The notes beneath the pieces are model-generated. The model made no database searches. It saw only the letters and a list, made by a program, of their open reading frames with translations, and was not told where the DNA came from. This document shows positions 36,090-50,002 of a stretch of DNA of 64,000 nucleotides, in pieces. The position numbers and the translations under genes were made by a program. Each line of letters begins with the position of its first letter. Positions within the stretch are counted from its first letter, which is position 1. Source of the stretch: Todiramphus chloris collaris (taxonomy: Eukaryota > Chordata > Aves > Coraciiformes > Alcedinidae); the NCBI GenBank assembly GCA_025345505.1, contig JANVCC010000167.1, forward strand, positions 192,602 to 256,601, in the 5' to 3' direction.

Positions 36090-37114
36090 AAGTGTTGCAG
36101 GAACGTGTTTTCTTTTGGGTTTGTTTTTTTTTGTCTTAAGCAGTAACTTGAAACGAGTGGAATTTTTGGACTTGTCAGATTCAGTCCCTGAAAACGTGAA
36201 ATGAAAACCAGCTTTTTTCCTTCTCTGTTTATAAAGCACAAGTCTGAAACCTTAACTGAAAGAAATACTGACCCTTCCTCCTGTGTTGGTGCAGCAGGGC
36301 ACAGAGAGAGATGGGGTAGAGACCAGTGTTCCCAAGGGAGCTTGTGGCAATGATACGGTGATGAGAACACAGCATGTGATGGGTAAGGTAAGGCAAGCAT
36401 GCTCTTGGGTTTATTTTCTAGGTCAGCATGGATTGGTAACTTCACAAAAGTATCCATAGTAGGGGGTTTTTGGAACTGGAGGCATAACGAGAGACTTAAC
36501 AGGTAAGGATTCTGCACTACCAAAGATGAAACACCTTCTGAAGCTGGAGTGGCTGGAGAATACTGTGTAGATGACTTCTATAATGAGATGCAGTGACTAG
36601 GTAAAGGTGCCATGTGATTAGCAGGACTAACTTGAAATGCTTACGCACATCATCAAAGTGTCAAAGTGGCCCTTCTGGTGTTCATCAGTCTAGAGTTGGG
36701 CACTCTTAACCCATCCTTCTGGTCTGCCAGATCTCTTAGAGAGGTTTTCACAGAGCTCTTCTGGCAATGGAGAGCCAAGGCAGAGTTTCATCAGTAGCTC
36801 TTCCTGTCCAGAGGTTGTTTTAGTCAGAGGTGATCTCTTTCAGGTTGTAATTCCAGCTTCGATGTGAATTACCTTAGCTTCTCTTTCATTTCTCTCAAGT
36901 AGCAATACTCTTAATGAGTTTTCAGTCTATGCTCATCCTAGTCTTGTTCTTTCAAAACCTTTCCAATTCTTTTAACTGCTTGCAGAAACAAATGTGAGTT
37001 GGATGTCAAGGCAAATGTCCCTCAAGAAAGTTAATTCACAAGGTTTCAGGATGTCAAGTCAAGCTCAACTGAGAAAGTGTGCAGCTAAACTGAGGCAGTG
37101 TGCTCTGGATAATC
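36090..37114. other. Intergenic, downstream of COPS4
   Basis: About 1 kb with no gene or repeat that I recognise. Confidence 0.7.
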
Positions 37115-38140
37115 AGGTACTGAGGTGGGTTGTGAACTGGTTGAAGGAAAGAAGTCAGAGTTGTGGTCGGTAGGGCAGAGTTTAGTTGGAGTCCTGTATC
37201 TGGTGGAGTCCCTCAGGGGTCAGTACTGGGACCAGTACTGTTCAATATGTTCATCAGTGACCTGGATGAGGGAACTGAGTGCACTGTCAGCCAGTTTGCT
37301 GATGACGCCAGACTGGGAGGAGTGGCTGACACAGCAGCAGGCTGAGCTGCCATCCAGCCAGACCTGGACAGGCTGGAATGTTGAGGGGCAGAAATCAAAT
37401 GAAATCCAACAAGGGCAAATGTAGAGTCTGGCAGCTGGGAAAGAACAGTCCAGGTACCAGTACAGGCTGGGGACTGACCTGTTGGAGAGCAGCACAGGGG
37501 AAAGGGACCTGGGGGTCCTGGTGGGCAGCAGGGTGACCAGGAGCCAGCAATGGGTCCTTGTGGCCAGGAAGGCCAATGGCATCCTGGGCTGTGGTGAGTA
37601 GATCGAGAGAGGTTCTCCTCACCCTCTGCTCTGCCCTGGTGAGGCCACATCTGGAGCACTGTGTCCAGTTCTGGGCCCCTCAGTTCGGGAGGGACAGGGA
37701 ACTGCTGGAAAGAGTCCAGCGCAGAGCCCCAGAGATGATGGAGGGAGTGGAGCATCTGAAAGGCTGAGGGAGCTGGGGCTGTTGAGCTTGGAGGAGACTG
37801 AGGGATGACCTCATCAATGTTTATAAATATGTAAAGGGTGAGTGTCAGGAGGATAGAGCCAGGCTCTGCTCAGGGATGTCCAGTGATAGGACAAGGGACA
37901 ATGGGTGTGAGCTGGAGCATAAGAGGTTCCACAAGAAACATAAGGAAAAACTTTTTCCCTGTGAGGGTCACAGAGCCTGGAACAGGCTGCCCAGAGGGGT
38001 TGTGGAGTCTTCTTCTCTGGAGACATTTAAAACCCGCCTGGACACATTCCTGTGTGACCTGCCCTGGGTGCTCCTGCTCTGGCAGGGGGGTTGGACTAGA
38101 TGATTTTTCAAGGTCCCTTCCAACCCTTAACATTCTGTGA
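37115..38140 (+). mobile_element. CR1 copy B (reverse-transcriptase end to 3' tail)
   Basis: Plus-strand CR1 of about 1 kb. It has the RT segment [20 protein letters not shown] and the catalytic FADD box ([10 protein letters not shown]), then the ORF2 C-terminus and the 3' tail ending ACATTCTGTGAT. Frame changes near 37,345 and 37,550 make it non-functional. Positions 37,506-38,140 form an inverted repeat with CR1 copy A in COPS4 intron 1. Confidence 0.96.
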
Positions 38141-41100
38141 TGCAGTGTGACAGCACATCACTTCTCTTTCAAATCATTTTACAGCAGCAAGTACTTGCTA
38201 TCAAATTCTTTAATACAAGAGAAGAAAGCACACACCCTTGCTATACCTGTCACACACTTCTAGACTAATGCCACTACCAATCAGTAAGAAACCAGCAAGT
38301 GAGTTTAATTACAATGTTATTCTTTACTGTGCAAGTACTGCACGGTAGTCCAACAGCATCAGAAAAGGGAGACCAAAATGGTGACGTAAATGATGTTCCT
38401 TTTCCAGGCTGAAAAGTATTTTGACCACATATTTCCAAGTGAAATTACTTGTAACTTGTTCAGAGTGGTACTGGCTGAGAATTTTCTCTCCCTTTAGGAG
38501 AAGTGTGGACACAGTCACTCCCAGTTTGGCGTTGGTTACGTGTCGTACAGATGGTTTGGTTTTTTTTTTTAGGTATTGAAAGACAAGTTGCCGACTGCTG
38601 CACACAGCTCTGCCCTTGAGAGCATGGGCAGATGTGTGCTGTGTATGCCCTTCATATATATGCATTCCAATTTAGGGCATTTGCTGCTTGTCTCTGCTAC
38701 TTAAGACAGTTCTAGGAAGTCCTAATAGCATGTCTTAACTGTGTTAGCTGTGTGGAGTATCTTTTCTCCATGAGGGCCAGGAGTCACTTCTGGGATGCAA
38801 TAAACAGACCTACCCAACCACTTCTCAGAGGAGAAACAAGTGGCCAACTCGAGCATCAAAGTTGACCTTTGGTAAGTAGCTCTGGGAACATGTGAGCAGG
38901 GCAGTGCTAACCCCTCTGAGCCCACACCAGGCTGCTGGCCGGGTATCCTTCCAGCTTCAGCTGCTGCCAGAGCCAAAACCAGCAGCTCCCCACTAGATGG
39001 AGAGCTAAGCACACATAACCAATGCTGTGGAACACTACTAGCACTGTCCTAGTTGTGTTGTGTAATTCAACTGTTCCACCTGTAGCAAGCACAGGAGAAT
39101 AAATGAATCAGCCTCTGGGCTCTTCAGATCTGTGAGCCTTCAGGCTTGTTCCTTGCTTGGGTTGTACTTCTGTGCTTTGACTAATAGGTCACTTGGTACC
39201 ACAAAGTTTTCCCTCTACCAGAGGAAAAAATGACAAAAATCAGAGTGAGCTGTGAATGAGGGAGCAAACACTACTCCTGGGCTTTGCAGACTGATCCAAA
39301 ACAATACCTGATATGTTTTTAAGCATAACTTAGTACTGAACAAAATTACCTGTTCCTAGAGTTTCCTTGCTTTTTTTATTACTTCAGGATTTAAGAATTT
39401 TGACTTCTAATATAAAATCCAAAATATATCAACTGAGAAACAGAAGTTGAGTATTTCCCTGGAACATGCTGCTTTTATCTGCTGCATGCTGATAAGCCGA
39501 CAATCCTCACATTCTCCCTCCCCATTCTACTAATTATTAGTCTAAATCAAATACCTGTAAATGAACTTTTCCTCTTACAAGACAGAGTTGTTACCAACTG
39601 TTTAATACTATCAAAAAACCCCCCAAACCCCTCACAAATGGTAAGACCTTAGCAAGAGTTGACTACTTGGAGAAACTGTTGCTTTATTCAACTTGAATCG
39701 TAGGTCAAACTATTAACAACGTAATCGCTCGCCTCTTTCAAACTTCCGAAATCCTGACATAACCTAAACATCCCTCTTTTCCAACAACTAACTTGGATCT
39801 TTCTCCAGCTGCTTTCAGCTAATGTGCCCCTCCTGTTAAACAGGGCCTGAGCTTTGGGCCATGTTGCTCAGGAGTTTATCTGAGTTTGCTGCATGGGCTA
39901 GATGGAGTTTTTCTTCGGTTGGTTATGTTATTGCTCTGTTTGCTTTTTTAGAAAGAGGACAAAGAGGTATTTCTTTCAATTATCATTTAAATTATTTTCT
40001 TTTTTTTTCCTTCCCTTTTCATCACCTGAAGCTTTTTTTTTCTTTTTTTTTTCCCCCTAAAACTAGGAAAGCAAAACTTCTTTCTAGTGCTTGTTGCATG
40101 TTGTTTCTTACATTGCTAACCCATGGATATTTTTAGGGAGGGGAACTTCTGAATCTGGAGTATTTGGTGGTGGGGCTTCAATGGAAAGTAAGTTGCTGTT
40201 ACCTGTATCTTTACTGTTGTGTTCATTATGTTTGTGGGGGACCTGATAATATGCCACTAATGCATTGGTGAGTGATAAGGGAAGGTCTGGAAGATGAGTT
40301 TGTGCATAAAGAGGGAGTGTCTAAAATATTCAACCTATTCCACTCTTGTTTTTATGTAAGGAACAGTTTATTTTATCAAGTGCACTTTGCTCGCCTGAAA
40401 TGATGCGTTAATCTGCCTGACCACATGAGCTTGATGGCTTCTGCCAAACTTTGATGATAAAGAGCAAAGTAATCTGTCTTTTTTTTTTTTTTTAATCATC
40501 ATTTTCTGTTTCTTGCTTTCATTAATGCAAGATTTGTTTAGCTTCTTTTTTTCTTTTATTTTTATGAAATGGAAAGAGAAATTCTTTGCTCTTACTACCA
40601 TGGCATTCTTAACTCCTGCTTTCCAGGGAGAACCAGTTTGCCAGCATATTTATGCTGGGCTAAATCAGAAATACTTCATGATTTCCTTTTTCCTTGTTAC
40701 CATGCTGTAAAGCAAGCAACTGATAAAATATTTTCCCAACATGACAGATGGGGAATGGTTTTGGGAACGATTGAGGAAAACCTGTATTAACAGTTACCAC
40801 GTAAGTCAGGGCATGGCCTGTTGTGGTTGTCTTTTTGTTGGCTTTCAGGTGCTGCAGGTGGTATAACTTTACTTGAGGCTACACACACGCTTCCTTTTTT
40901 ACCATTATGAGACTTCAGAGAATGGTATCTGAGTACCTCAACATTTCTGTCTGCAAAAATGATTGCTGTGACTTTGCTTTTAAAACATGCACTGTGGTTA
41001 CCTGAGCACCACTAAAGAATCAGGTAGTGATGGGCAGTGGTTGTTCTCAAGGGGTTTCAGAAGCCAGGGAGCATGCTGCATTCTCCAGCATATTCCACCT

Positions 41101-42824
41101 AGCTGGGCTCCACTCCATATGGACAGTCTCAAGTTACTGCACTTGGGATGAAATTAGAGGGAAACTGTAAGATGGAGTATTCTGCAACTTTCATAAGGTA
41201 AAAAGACGTAATACCAGCCATAATTCTCTGAAGACTGGGGAATAGTCACTTGCTATTGTTATTACTGCCTTATTTAGCTGTGCTGGGGGTGGCATTTCAC
41301 TGTGACTCCTCACAGCCTCTAGCATTACAGACAATAATATGACTAGGTTTTTGTTCTTGGATCAGCAGCTTTGTCTGAAAACATCTGATTGTGGCTATAG
41401 GTTTCTGCTTCGCAGTAACGAATAAAACCAGGACAGATGGAGAGTTTTGTGAAGTACCACAGTCTTTGTAAGATGTCTTGTCACTTGAATGTGCTCCAAG
41501 CCTGCACTCTCCCTTTTCTGTCGTCTCCTTTTTGAAAGTGCAGTACCTATCCTAAGGTACCAGTCCTGTTGCTCTCCAGGTGAGATACCAGGGCTCTCGC
41601 AAAGCCTGTACTTGCAAAAGGATATATATTGAGTGACCACCAAGACCCAAAACTAAACTTCAGAAAGGCTGTGGATTAAAAATGAAAAAGGTAGTGCTTT
41701 TCTGTTCTCACCTGTATTCTGTTACTCTGTTCACATCCACTTTGCAGCTCTGTGGGAACTGATATGGTGTGGTACAGTTTTAAGCTTTAAATGAAGGCAA
41801 GTATCCAAAAAAGACGGGGCAACAGCATTCCAAGTGTGTATGGCAGTGGGATGCTGAAACAAAATTCCAAGTCTTCCATATAAAGGAGCTCTTGGAGCTG
41901 TTTTCAAAAGCTTGAGTTCAGGATATTTCCCTGTTAAGAAAGTTGAACTGAAAGCAAGCATAGCCAAACTTTATCCTAGCCCATAGGTTTTGTTCCATAC
42001 AGAATAAAAAAGACAATAATGAGGCTGTGTGTAGAATAAAGAGTTGCTGAATGTAACCCTTCACTAAAGGCTGTTTGGCAAACTTCTTAAGAACAGAAGC
42101 TAGAGCTTGATCTAAGACATTTCCTTTAGCTTAAAACAATGCCGAGAGATGGGACTGGAAATCTAGACGTACCTTAGTAAGTCTCCTTTACCAGCTGCTT
42201 TGATCTGTGTGGTTTTACTACTGGAGCTCAATAGCTGTTGCCCTAACCTGAGGGCATCTTCTCTGATCAGATGCGCTTTTTTCTGCCATGCAAAACAGAG
42301 ATGAACAGACAGGAGAGGGTAAGATTACGACTTCCCTGGAGGCTCTGTGGGGTAGAGACTGGTTGTGAATTCACGATGCACACTCAGACAGTGAGGCTGA
42401 TATAACATGTATAGCCTGGGAAGGTATATTGGTACTGTAGGGGTAACCAAAGACCCAAGACAGCATCCAGAAGGACTTCTGCTGGTCTCTGCATAGGTGT
42501 TACCAATCCTACATCAAAAAAAAAAAAAGCCCTTGTTACCTACTCTAGTTTTAATTTGAGTTCTCTAAGTGTTGTTTTTATCTGAAGTTTACCTTTGTGT
42601 CTTTAAGGGACGTGTCTCCTCTTTGTGGCATATGTGAAGAGACAGACAGAAGGGAATTGATCACTGGACTGGTTGCTTCTGTTGGTTTAGGGCTCATCAG
42701 TAGGCTTGCTGTCCTCTCAGCATTCCGAGGTAAAATACAACAGTAGCAAAATGAGATTCACTCAGTAGAGAACTACAGGGTGGGAACGTGTTAGTGTAAG
42801 TCAGTCTGGCTTCAGTTTATAGCC
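38141..42824. other. Intergenic stretch without recognised genes
   Basis: 4.7 kb with T-rich tracts at about 39,990-40,060 and 40,478-40,495 and an A run near 42,515. No conserved coding sequence or identified repeat. An exon-like 54-bp segment at 40,137 is discussed under rejected items. Confidence 0.6.
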
Positions 42825-43622
42825 ACTGCCCCCAGTCCTGTCACTGGACACCACCGCCTGGCTCCATCTTTCTGACACCCACCCTTTAGATATTTATAAG
42901 CATTGATAAGATCCCTCCTCAGCCTCCTCTTCTCCAGGCTAAACAGACCCAGCTCTCTCAGCCTTTCCTCATATGGTAGGTGCTCCAGGCCCTTCATTAT
43001 CTTAGTGGCCCTGTGGTGGACCCTCTCCAGTAGTTCCTCATCCTTGTTGAACTGGGGAGCCCAGAACTGGACCCAGTACTCCAGGTGGGGCCTCACCAGC
43101 ACAGAGTAGAAGCGGAGGAGAAACCTCCCTTGACTGGCTGGCCACGTTCTTCCCAATGCATCCCAGGATGCCATTGGCCTTCGTGGCCATGAGGACACAC
43201 TGTTGGCTGACCACCAGGACTCCCAGGTCTTTTTCCCCAGAGCTGCCCTTCAACAGCTCAGCCTCCAGCCTAGACTGATCCAGGGGGTTGTTCTCCCCCA
43301 GATGCAGCACTTTGCACTTGCCCTTAGTGAATTCCATTTGATTTCTCCCAGCTCTCCAGCCTGTCCAGGTCACACTGGAGGGTAGCACAGCCTGCTGGCA
43401 TCTCAGATGCTCCTCCCAGTTCTGTGTCATCAGTAAACTGGCTGAGAGTCCATTCCATCCCTTCATTTAGCTCAATGATGGATATATTGAATAGCACTGG
43501 ACCCAGCACTGACCCTGGGGGGACACCGCTAGCCACAGGCCTCCAACTGGACTCTGCCCCGTTGACCACAACTCTCTGAGCACTTTCCTTCACCCAGTTC
43601 CTAATCCAGCTCACCTCAACTT
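42825..43622 (-). mobile_element. CR1 copy lacking its 3' terminus
   Basis: The minus strand encodes [37 protein letters not shown] and a TDDTELGG box in place of F/YADD, then the ORF2 end ([20 protein letters not shown]). The usual CR1 3' tail is missing, so it is truncated at both ends. Confidence 0.93.
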
Positions 43623-45200
43623 CATGGAGTTTGTGATTTGCAAGAGTTCTCTGTTATGAGCTGATAGGATAAGAGTTGGTGAACTGACCTCATTCTAGCT
43701 GTTGATTAAGGATGAGGGCTTTTGATAGAAACAGCCATAATTCAGCATTGCCATTTACAGTCCACAAGTAAATAGGTAACAGAATGATATTTCTGGATGC
43801 TGTATTACAGGGAGGACAGACTGGTAAAGCAAGACCTTCTGGATGAGTCATTAATGCAGAATAGACCTTGAAATGGCTGCATGCAAATTAGACATAGGTA
43901 GGTTATTATTCCACTGCTTTTTAGCTTGCACTGGCAAAAGCATTAAGAGAGATCAGGCTGGCATTTTGACATGTGTGTTTTAAAAGGGATGCTAAAGCAT
44001 TGCAAAGTGCAGCTACGCCCAGCACCAAAGCCTTGTTAGGCTGTTTTTCAAAAAGCTGAATACTTTTTAGGGAGGACATGAGGAATTTATGCTCCTGAGT
44101 TCTTTCAGAACTCCCTGGAGCATTACCTGTCCATTTTCTTCCAGGGAGAGCATGGTTACTAAACTAGTGTGAGAGATGCACTAACAGAAGTTGAAAACAT
44201 GCAGCTGTAATGAGAAAACAAAGCAGCAGTTCCCCAGAGCTGTGATTAATCTCTGGAACTAACTCTCACAGGGAAAGGGTAGGTTTCCACTGGTTTACTT
44301 TATTGAAATCCAGTCCAGCTACCTTGCTGTAAAGGGGCTTAATCAGTTAACACTGGCTGAGCTTAGGCCAGAGATTACTGTGCAATTTAAGGGTCTGATC
44401 TACAGGAGATCAGACACGATGATGTCCTCATGGTCTGTTCACACCTTAAGATTTTGGAAGCTATGAAGTGATCAGAAAGTGAAAAGATTTGCACCTGAAC
44501 CAGTTTCTGCACAGCACAGGTTTTGAGTATTTTTATTCTGTTAGGCTCATATTTGAGGCAGAGCAGCATCAGGAATTTATGGGCAGAAAACTAAACGACC
44601 AAGCTCGTCAAGTAATAACCTACATGAACTTCTGGGTCTGGGCAGGAGATTGCATTCCATTTCCCAAGAAGGGAATCCTACTCCATCTAAAAGTTTGAAT
44701 TTAACTAATGCGATAGATGTTTAAATTCCTTCATCAGAATTGAGCTGCTAGAGCATGTGCTGCCACATGTGAAATAGGTGTTGGTTGGCTGGTTGTTTTT
44801 GTTGTTTGGGTTTTGGTTGGGGTTTTTTTTTCTGTTTGGTTGGGGTTTGGTTTTTTTTGTTTGTTTGTTTCCTTGTTTATTGTTGTGGGTATTTTTTCCT
44901 GTTGTGGTTTGCTACAGGCAAGTCCGGAAGATGTTTCCCACTTCTGGGTAACTTTATGCCACATAAAGTTAAAAAAGTGCTTAAAAGTGATTTGACGGTT
45001 TCTAGTTTTTCACTAGTCCAGGAAGTCTGTGGCCCTGGCAGAAAAGAGAGACCTGGCTTCTCAGTGGGTGCTCAGCTGAAGGAGATGTTGCATACTTCCC
45101 TGTGAGATCAGCTGGGCTATTCTGAGCAACAGGGAGGTTAGACTTTTGTCAAAGAAGCTCTTCTTGCCTTGTGAAGAACATAGTTCCCAGCCCTGGAGTT
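43623..45200. other. Intergenic, no gene seen
   Basis: 1.6 kb. Includes a strongly G/T-biased low-complexity stretch at about 44,780-44,910; otherwise unrecognised. Confidence 0.65.
44780..44910. repeat. G/T-rich low-complexity tract
   Basis: About 130 bp almost without A or C on the plus strand, made of irregular GGTTT/GTTT units. Open frames inside it are compositional artefacts. Confidence 0.85.
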
Positions 45201-45465
45201 ATAGAATCATAGAATGGTTTGGGTTGGGAGGGACCTTAAAGACCATCCAGTTCCAACCCCCCTGCCATGGGCAGGGACACCTCCCACTAGAGCAGGTTGC
45301 TCACAGCCCCATCCAGCCTGGGCTTAAACACTTCCCAGGATGGGGCTTCCAACACCTCTCTGGGCAACCTGTGCCAGTGTCTCACCATCCTCATGGGGAA
45401 GAAATTCTTCCTAATATCTAACCTGAATTGACCTGTCTCTAGCTCTAGCTTTAATCCATTGTTGC
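45201..45465 (-). mobile_element. CR1 3'-end fragment
   Basis: Begins ATAGAATCATAGAATGGTTT, then GGGAGGGACCTTAAAGACCA and CCAACCCCCCTGCCATGGGC, the diagnostic 3' terminus on the minus strand. 5'-truncated near 45,465. Confidence 0.95.
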
Positions 45466-46627
45466 AAGAAGTGAAGCAACCTCAGTGAATACAGGTCTCA
45501 GGTGATGCCCTCAAAGGGTTCTGCTACATTAATCTATTACCAAGGGCAAATGAAGGAGAAAAAAGCAATGTGGCAGTGGCATGAGGTTCCAGGCTAAGGA
45601 GATTAAATCCAAGGGGAGCTGGGATGAAGCCCATAGCGTGCTTGTGGAGTTTGGCAAGTACTTCCATCCTCCAGCAGCGGAGGGACGCATTCCTCTCGTT
45701 GGAGGTGGCATCATCTGTTGAGATGGCAGCATCCCTCTTGCTTTCCCTTACCTCCAGTGGTGGTTGGAGAGCGGTGTTAGCCAACCGTGTCAGAGTTTGG
45801 CCTCAGCAAGTCAGTAATTTCTTGTTGGGTCTCTGGTTTCAAAGCCCTTTTGGGATGGCCAAGCCTTTGGCCAAAGCTGTAGGGTTGTTATCAAGTGACT
45901 GGGCATCTCTGGGCATGCTTTCAGACACAAGCTCTGGCTAGATAGGGAGCACAGGTCCCTTGGGGCAGGTTGGGTAATAGCTGAGTGCTGACACTGGGTA
46001 TGTCAGTGGTGTCTAGCTGCTGGTCTTGGACACCTGAAGAGTCAGAACAACTACTAAGCATCAGTGCTTGAAGAACTAAGTGTGTGGGATGGAGAGATAC
46101 ATATAGGTACTTGCCTTTGAATCTCCTGATCACCTGGATTTTTAGTCTGTTTCTTGAGTTGTCTCTCGCAGGAGAATTATCAAACACGGGTCAGAAGCTA
46201 ATAACAATTGTTCCTGACGTGCTAGTAAGGACCAGTGAGTGACTGGCATCTTCTTAGTGCCCCTGAGGGACAGCTGGATACCTGGGGAAAAGGGAACAGC
46301 AAATCAGGCTCCCCTACCTCCCCTCTGTCCTGGGCTGTTAGCACAACAATGGAGTTCATCAGAAATGCCTTCTGCTGTCAGCTGCAGCCTGTGGCACTGG
46401 GTTTGGTCTTCACGTAATTTACAGATGGTGATGCTGGTGATGAAATCGGGCAGCTGCTCTTCAAAACCCTGACATCATGGCATGGGTGTGGGTAGCCCCT
46501 GGGGGGCAGGCTGGGAAAAGACCACTAAAGGAGAGAGATTGGATTGTCAGTTGCAGTACTTCATCATACTGGATACTTGTGTTATTTTTAATTAAAAATA
46601 AAATGGTAACTGACAGTTCAATCACAT
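45466..46627. other. Intergenic, no gene seen
   Basis: 1.2 kb of sequence in which I recognise neither coding exons nor repeats. Confidence 0.6.
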
Positions 46628-47492
46628 GTCTGGGAGGAGTGGGTGACACCCCAGAGCTGTGCTGCCATCCAGCGAGACCTGGACAGGCTGGAGAGCTGGG
46701 CCAAGGGGAACCTAATGACGTTCAACAAGGGCAAGTGCAGAGTCCTACACCTGGGGAGGGACAACACCATGCACCAGTACAGGTGAGGGGTAGACCTGCT
46801 GGAAAGCAGTTCCACGGAGAGGGACCTTGGTGTCCTTCTGGTGGACAAGAAGTTCTCCATGGGACAGCAATGGGCCCTTGTGGCCAGGAAGGCCAATGGT
46901 CTCCTGGGGGGAATCAAGAAGACCGTGGCCAGCAGGTCGAGGGAGGTTCTCCTCCCCCTCTACTCTGCACTGGTGAGACCACATCTGGAGTATTGTGTTC
47001 AGTTCTGAGCTCCCCAGTTCAAGAGGGACAGGGAAGTACTGGAGAGAGTCCAAGGGAGGCTATGAGGATGATGAAGGGGCTGGAACATCTCTCTTGTGAG
47101 GAAAGGCTGGGAGCCCTCGGGCTGTTTAGCCTGGAGAAGAGAAGACAGAGAGGGGATATTATGAATGTCTATAAATATCTGCAAGGTGGGGGTCAAGTAG
47201 AAGGGCCCAGTCTCTTTTCAGTGGTGCCCTGTGATAGGATGAGGTAATGGTCACAAACTGGAACACAGGAAGCTTCACCTCAACATGAGGAACTTCTTCA
47301 CTGGGAGAGTGCCAGAGCCTGGAAGAGGCTGCCCAGAGAGGCTGTGGAGTCTCCTTCTCTGGAGACTTTCCAATCCCCTCTGGATCTGTCCCTGTGTGGA
47401 CTGCCCTGGGTGACCCTGGTCTGGCAGGGGGGTTGGACTTGATGAGCTCCAGAGGTCCCCTCCAACCCCTATCATTCTACGAGTCTGTGTCC
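46628..47492 (+). mobile_element. CR1 copy, ORF2 C-terminal part and 3' tail
   Basis: Runs from a segment equivalent to the post-RT region through the CR1 C-terminus ([20 protein letters not shown]) to CCAACCCCTATCATTCTACG. Frame-shifted early. Close in sequence to the CR1 fragment in COPS4 intron 5, so probably the same subfamily. Confidence 0.94.
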
Positions 47493-50002
47493 CAACATGC
47501 ATATAGTCAGTTTTATAGCCAGTTGTTCCTCCTGTCTCTGCCCAAGGACAGACCTGGTTTTACCCTGATCTTGCTTTGGATCAGGGTATGCCTTTGGATG
47601 CCTTGTGACCGTTAATCTCTCATTGCCAAGCTGCTGTGTGCACCAGCCTGTCTTGAGGAATCCCACCACATCTCATGGGCTAGTCAGCTTGGAGCTGCTG
47701 CTGGTGAGAAGAGGTCTGTCAGAAAACTGGCTTGTGTTGAAGGGTTATTACAAACCCATCCCATGCTCACACTGGCTTTTGGGGATGTTCAGGAGCGTGC
47801 GTATGTGTGGGTGCTGGGATGGAAGCAAGGTCGTGGGCAGAACTGCAGGTGGTTAAAGAGAGAGTTGGGTTTGCTTTGCATATGCACTGCATTTTATGGT
47901 TTTAGGCAAGGCCACTGAGGACAGATTCTGTACTCCAGCTCGCGTGGAGTAGATGGCTGGATTCCCACGGGTGGCTGTTTCTCAGCCTGTCTTTCACTGA
48001 GACACTGTAAATGCTCTGTTGGTTTCTGGTGATTTTTTTTTTTTTTACCCAACCATCTCCCTAGGAAACAGATTCCAGCAAGCTGCTACCTGCACCTGAC
48101 GTTCTAAACCGATTACCATAGTCAAAGGAGAATGATGGTTAAACACGTTGCGTGTGCTCCTCCAAGCAAGTTATTTTGGTTCCCATGCTTGAGGAGCTGG
48201 CAGGCTTGACACATTGCCATTGCTCTGGCTGATACCAGCATCAATTGTCCCATGAACTTGTACTGCAGCAGGAGAGAATCTATGCAAATGGTTAGCTCTT
48301 CTTTCTCACCAGTACATAGCCATCTATTCCTAAGGCTACTGGGGCTACCAGAACAAAGCTCCCAAGAAGACAGATCTTTCCATTTTGGTGGGAAGCTGGA
48401 TGGATTTACTTGAGACAAAGTCAGCTTAGGATTTCTGCAGGTTAGATGCAGCCCACGAGAAGCCAGTCTGCTTATAAATTGTTCTCAAAGTGTTGCAGAC
48501 TTTGCCCTCAAAGAAATGTGTCTGGGGAAGCTGAAGAGCAAGCTTTATCTTCTAACTGAAAGTTAGTCTTTGAAGCTAATTATTTGTAATACCTTCTTAA
48601 TGGGCAATGGGATTAAAAAAAAAAAAACCCTCCTAACAATGGAAATGAGGTTGTCAGGGATAAAGAAAATGAGACTGAGGGCAAGAGCTTTCCTGTAATT
48701 TACTGTCTGTTCTCATGATGGTAACCACAGGGTTTCACCAAGGGTCATCCCACTTGACAGCAAAAGCAGTTTGGTCTCCTGTGCTGGCCTCGTGGTAGAC
48801 AGGAAACTGGTTCAGGTCCCTTGGTGCTGGACACAGATGACAGTTGCTGTGCTCAGAGTGTCTCAGCCAGGTGAAAATCCTTTTGAGAAAACAGCACATT
48901 CTGAGTTGCTTGTTTGGGGTGTTCACCAATCTTTTTCTATGTTGGGTACAGTTACAAACCTCTTCTGTGTCCTTCCTGTTAAACAGAGTCTGGTGAGCTG
49001 TGTGTGGCTGGGACATGGGTGGGAAAAGCTGGAGTTACAGCTCTAGCAGTTCAGCATACCACATTTTCCCCAGGAACAGTCATGGAATCATAAAGACATT
49101 CCAAAGAGCTACAGATATGAAAGAGTAACTCAGCTTTTGTTTCCAAGGGGATGAGGGATGAGTTAGCAGAACTGTGCTTCTGAAAGCTGGTGTTTCATGA
49201 GATGGGAGCCTGTTTTGGCACTGCTTCCACAGATCCTGAGCAAGTGAGGAATCTCTGAATGCAACGGATCACAAGATGAAAGCATGTGCAGCAGAAGCTA
49301 GTCGGGAAACCAAGTGAAAATGCCCTGTCACTGGTGCAAATGGCTGTAAAATGGCATCGCTTTTGGTACCTAAAATGTTCTCTAGTCTAGATTCCACTCA
49401 AAGTTACTCTTTAAACCAATTAGCTGTTTGGGGGCATATCTTAAGGGATCAAGCATGTGCAGCACTGCTGTAGCTTGTGATGAAGGCTTTTCTTTAATGC
49501 TCTGCCTGGGCTATGTTTTATTCCTGTTGGCCCTGCAGGCAGTTTTTTGCTTCCTGGAAATGGCTGCTGTTTATGGTGACCCAGAGAGCCACCTCATGTC
49601 TAAACAGCATCTTCACCCTGTGAGGGTGACATAACAGGGTCCTTTTCCTTAATGGGCAACTCAGTCCCACAGTGGAAGTTTCCACTGGAAGCGGAAAGAT
49701 TCAATCTTCACAACGCAGCACGTGACTCTTGCGCCTTAATTCTGCCCATCAGGCAGTGACTCCTGTGGGACCTGCAAGCAGAAGAACAAGAGGAGGCTGT
49801 GTCAACCCTCGTTGCAAGGCACTTTCTTTGGGTTTTGCCTTCTGAGGGTTCAGCAGCAGAATGTGGATTTCCATTTCCAGCTTATGTTTACCTCTCTATG
49901 CTGCAAAGGGCTTTGTACTGTAGATGCATCTAAGCTGCTTAGCAAAGCCAAGCAGGACAAAACAGACTGTGCTGAATGCTGAGCTTTTGTACCTAACCTC
50001 TA
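47493..50002. other. Intergenic, no gene seen
   Basis: 2.5 kb with short poly(T) and poly(A) runs near 48,033 and 48,614; no exon or identified repeat. Confidence 0.6.

Noticed and set aside
40137..40190. Exon-like segment: TTTTTAG acceptor, open frame, AAA|GTAAGT donor
   Set aside because: The short peptide is not recognised, no partner exons are seen nearby, and such pairs arise by chance. Spliced RNA-seq reads would be needed to revive it.
46477..47247. 256-codon plus-strand open frame
   Set aside because: Most of it is the tail of a CR1 ORF2 read in mixed frames ([20 protein letters not shown]); not a host gene.
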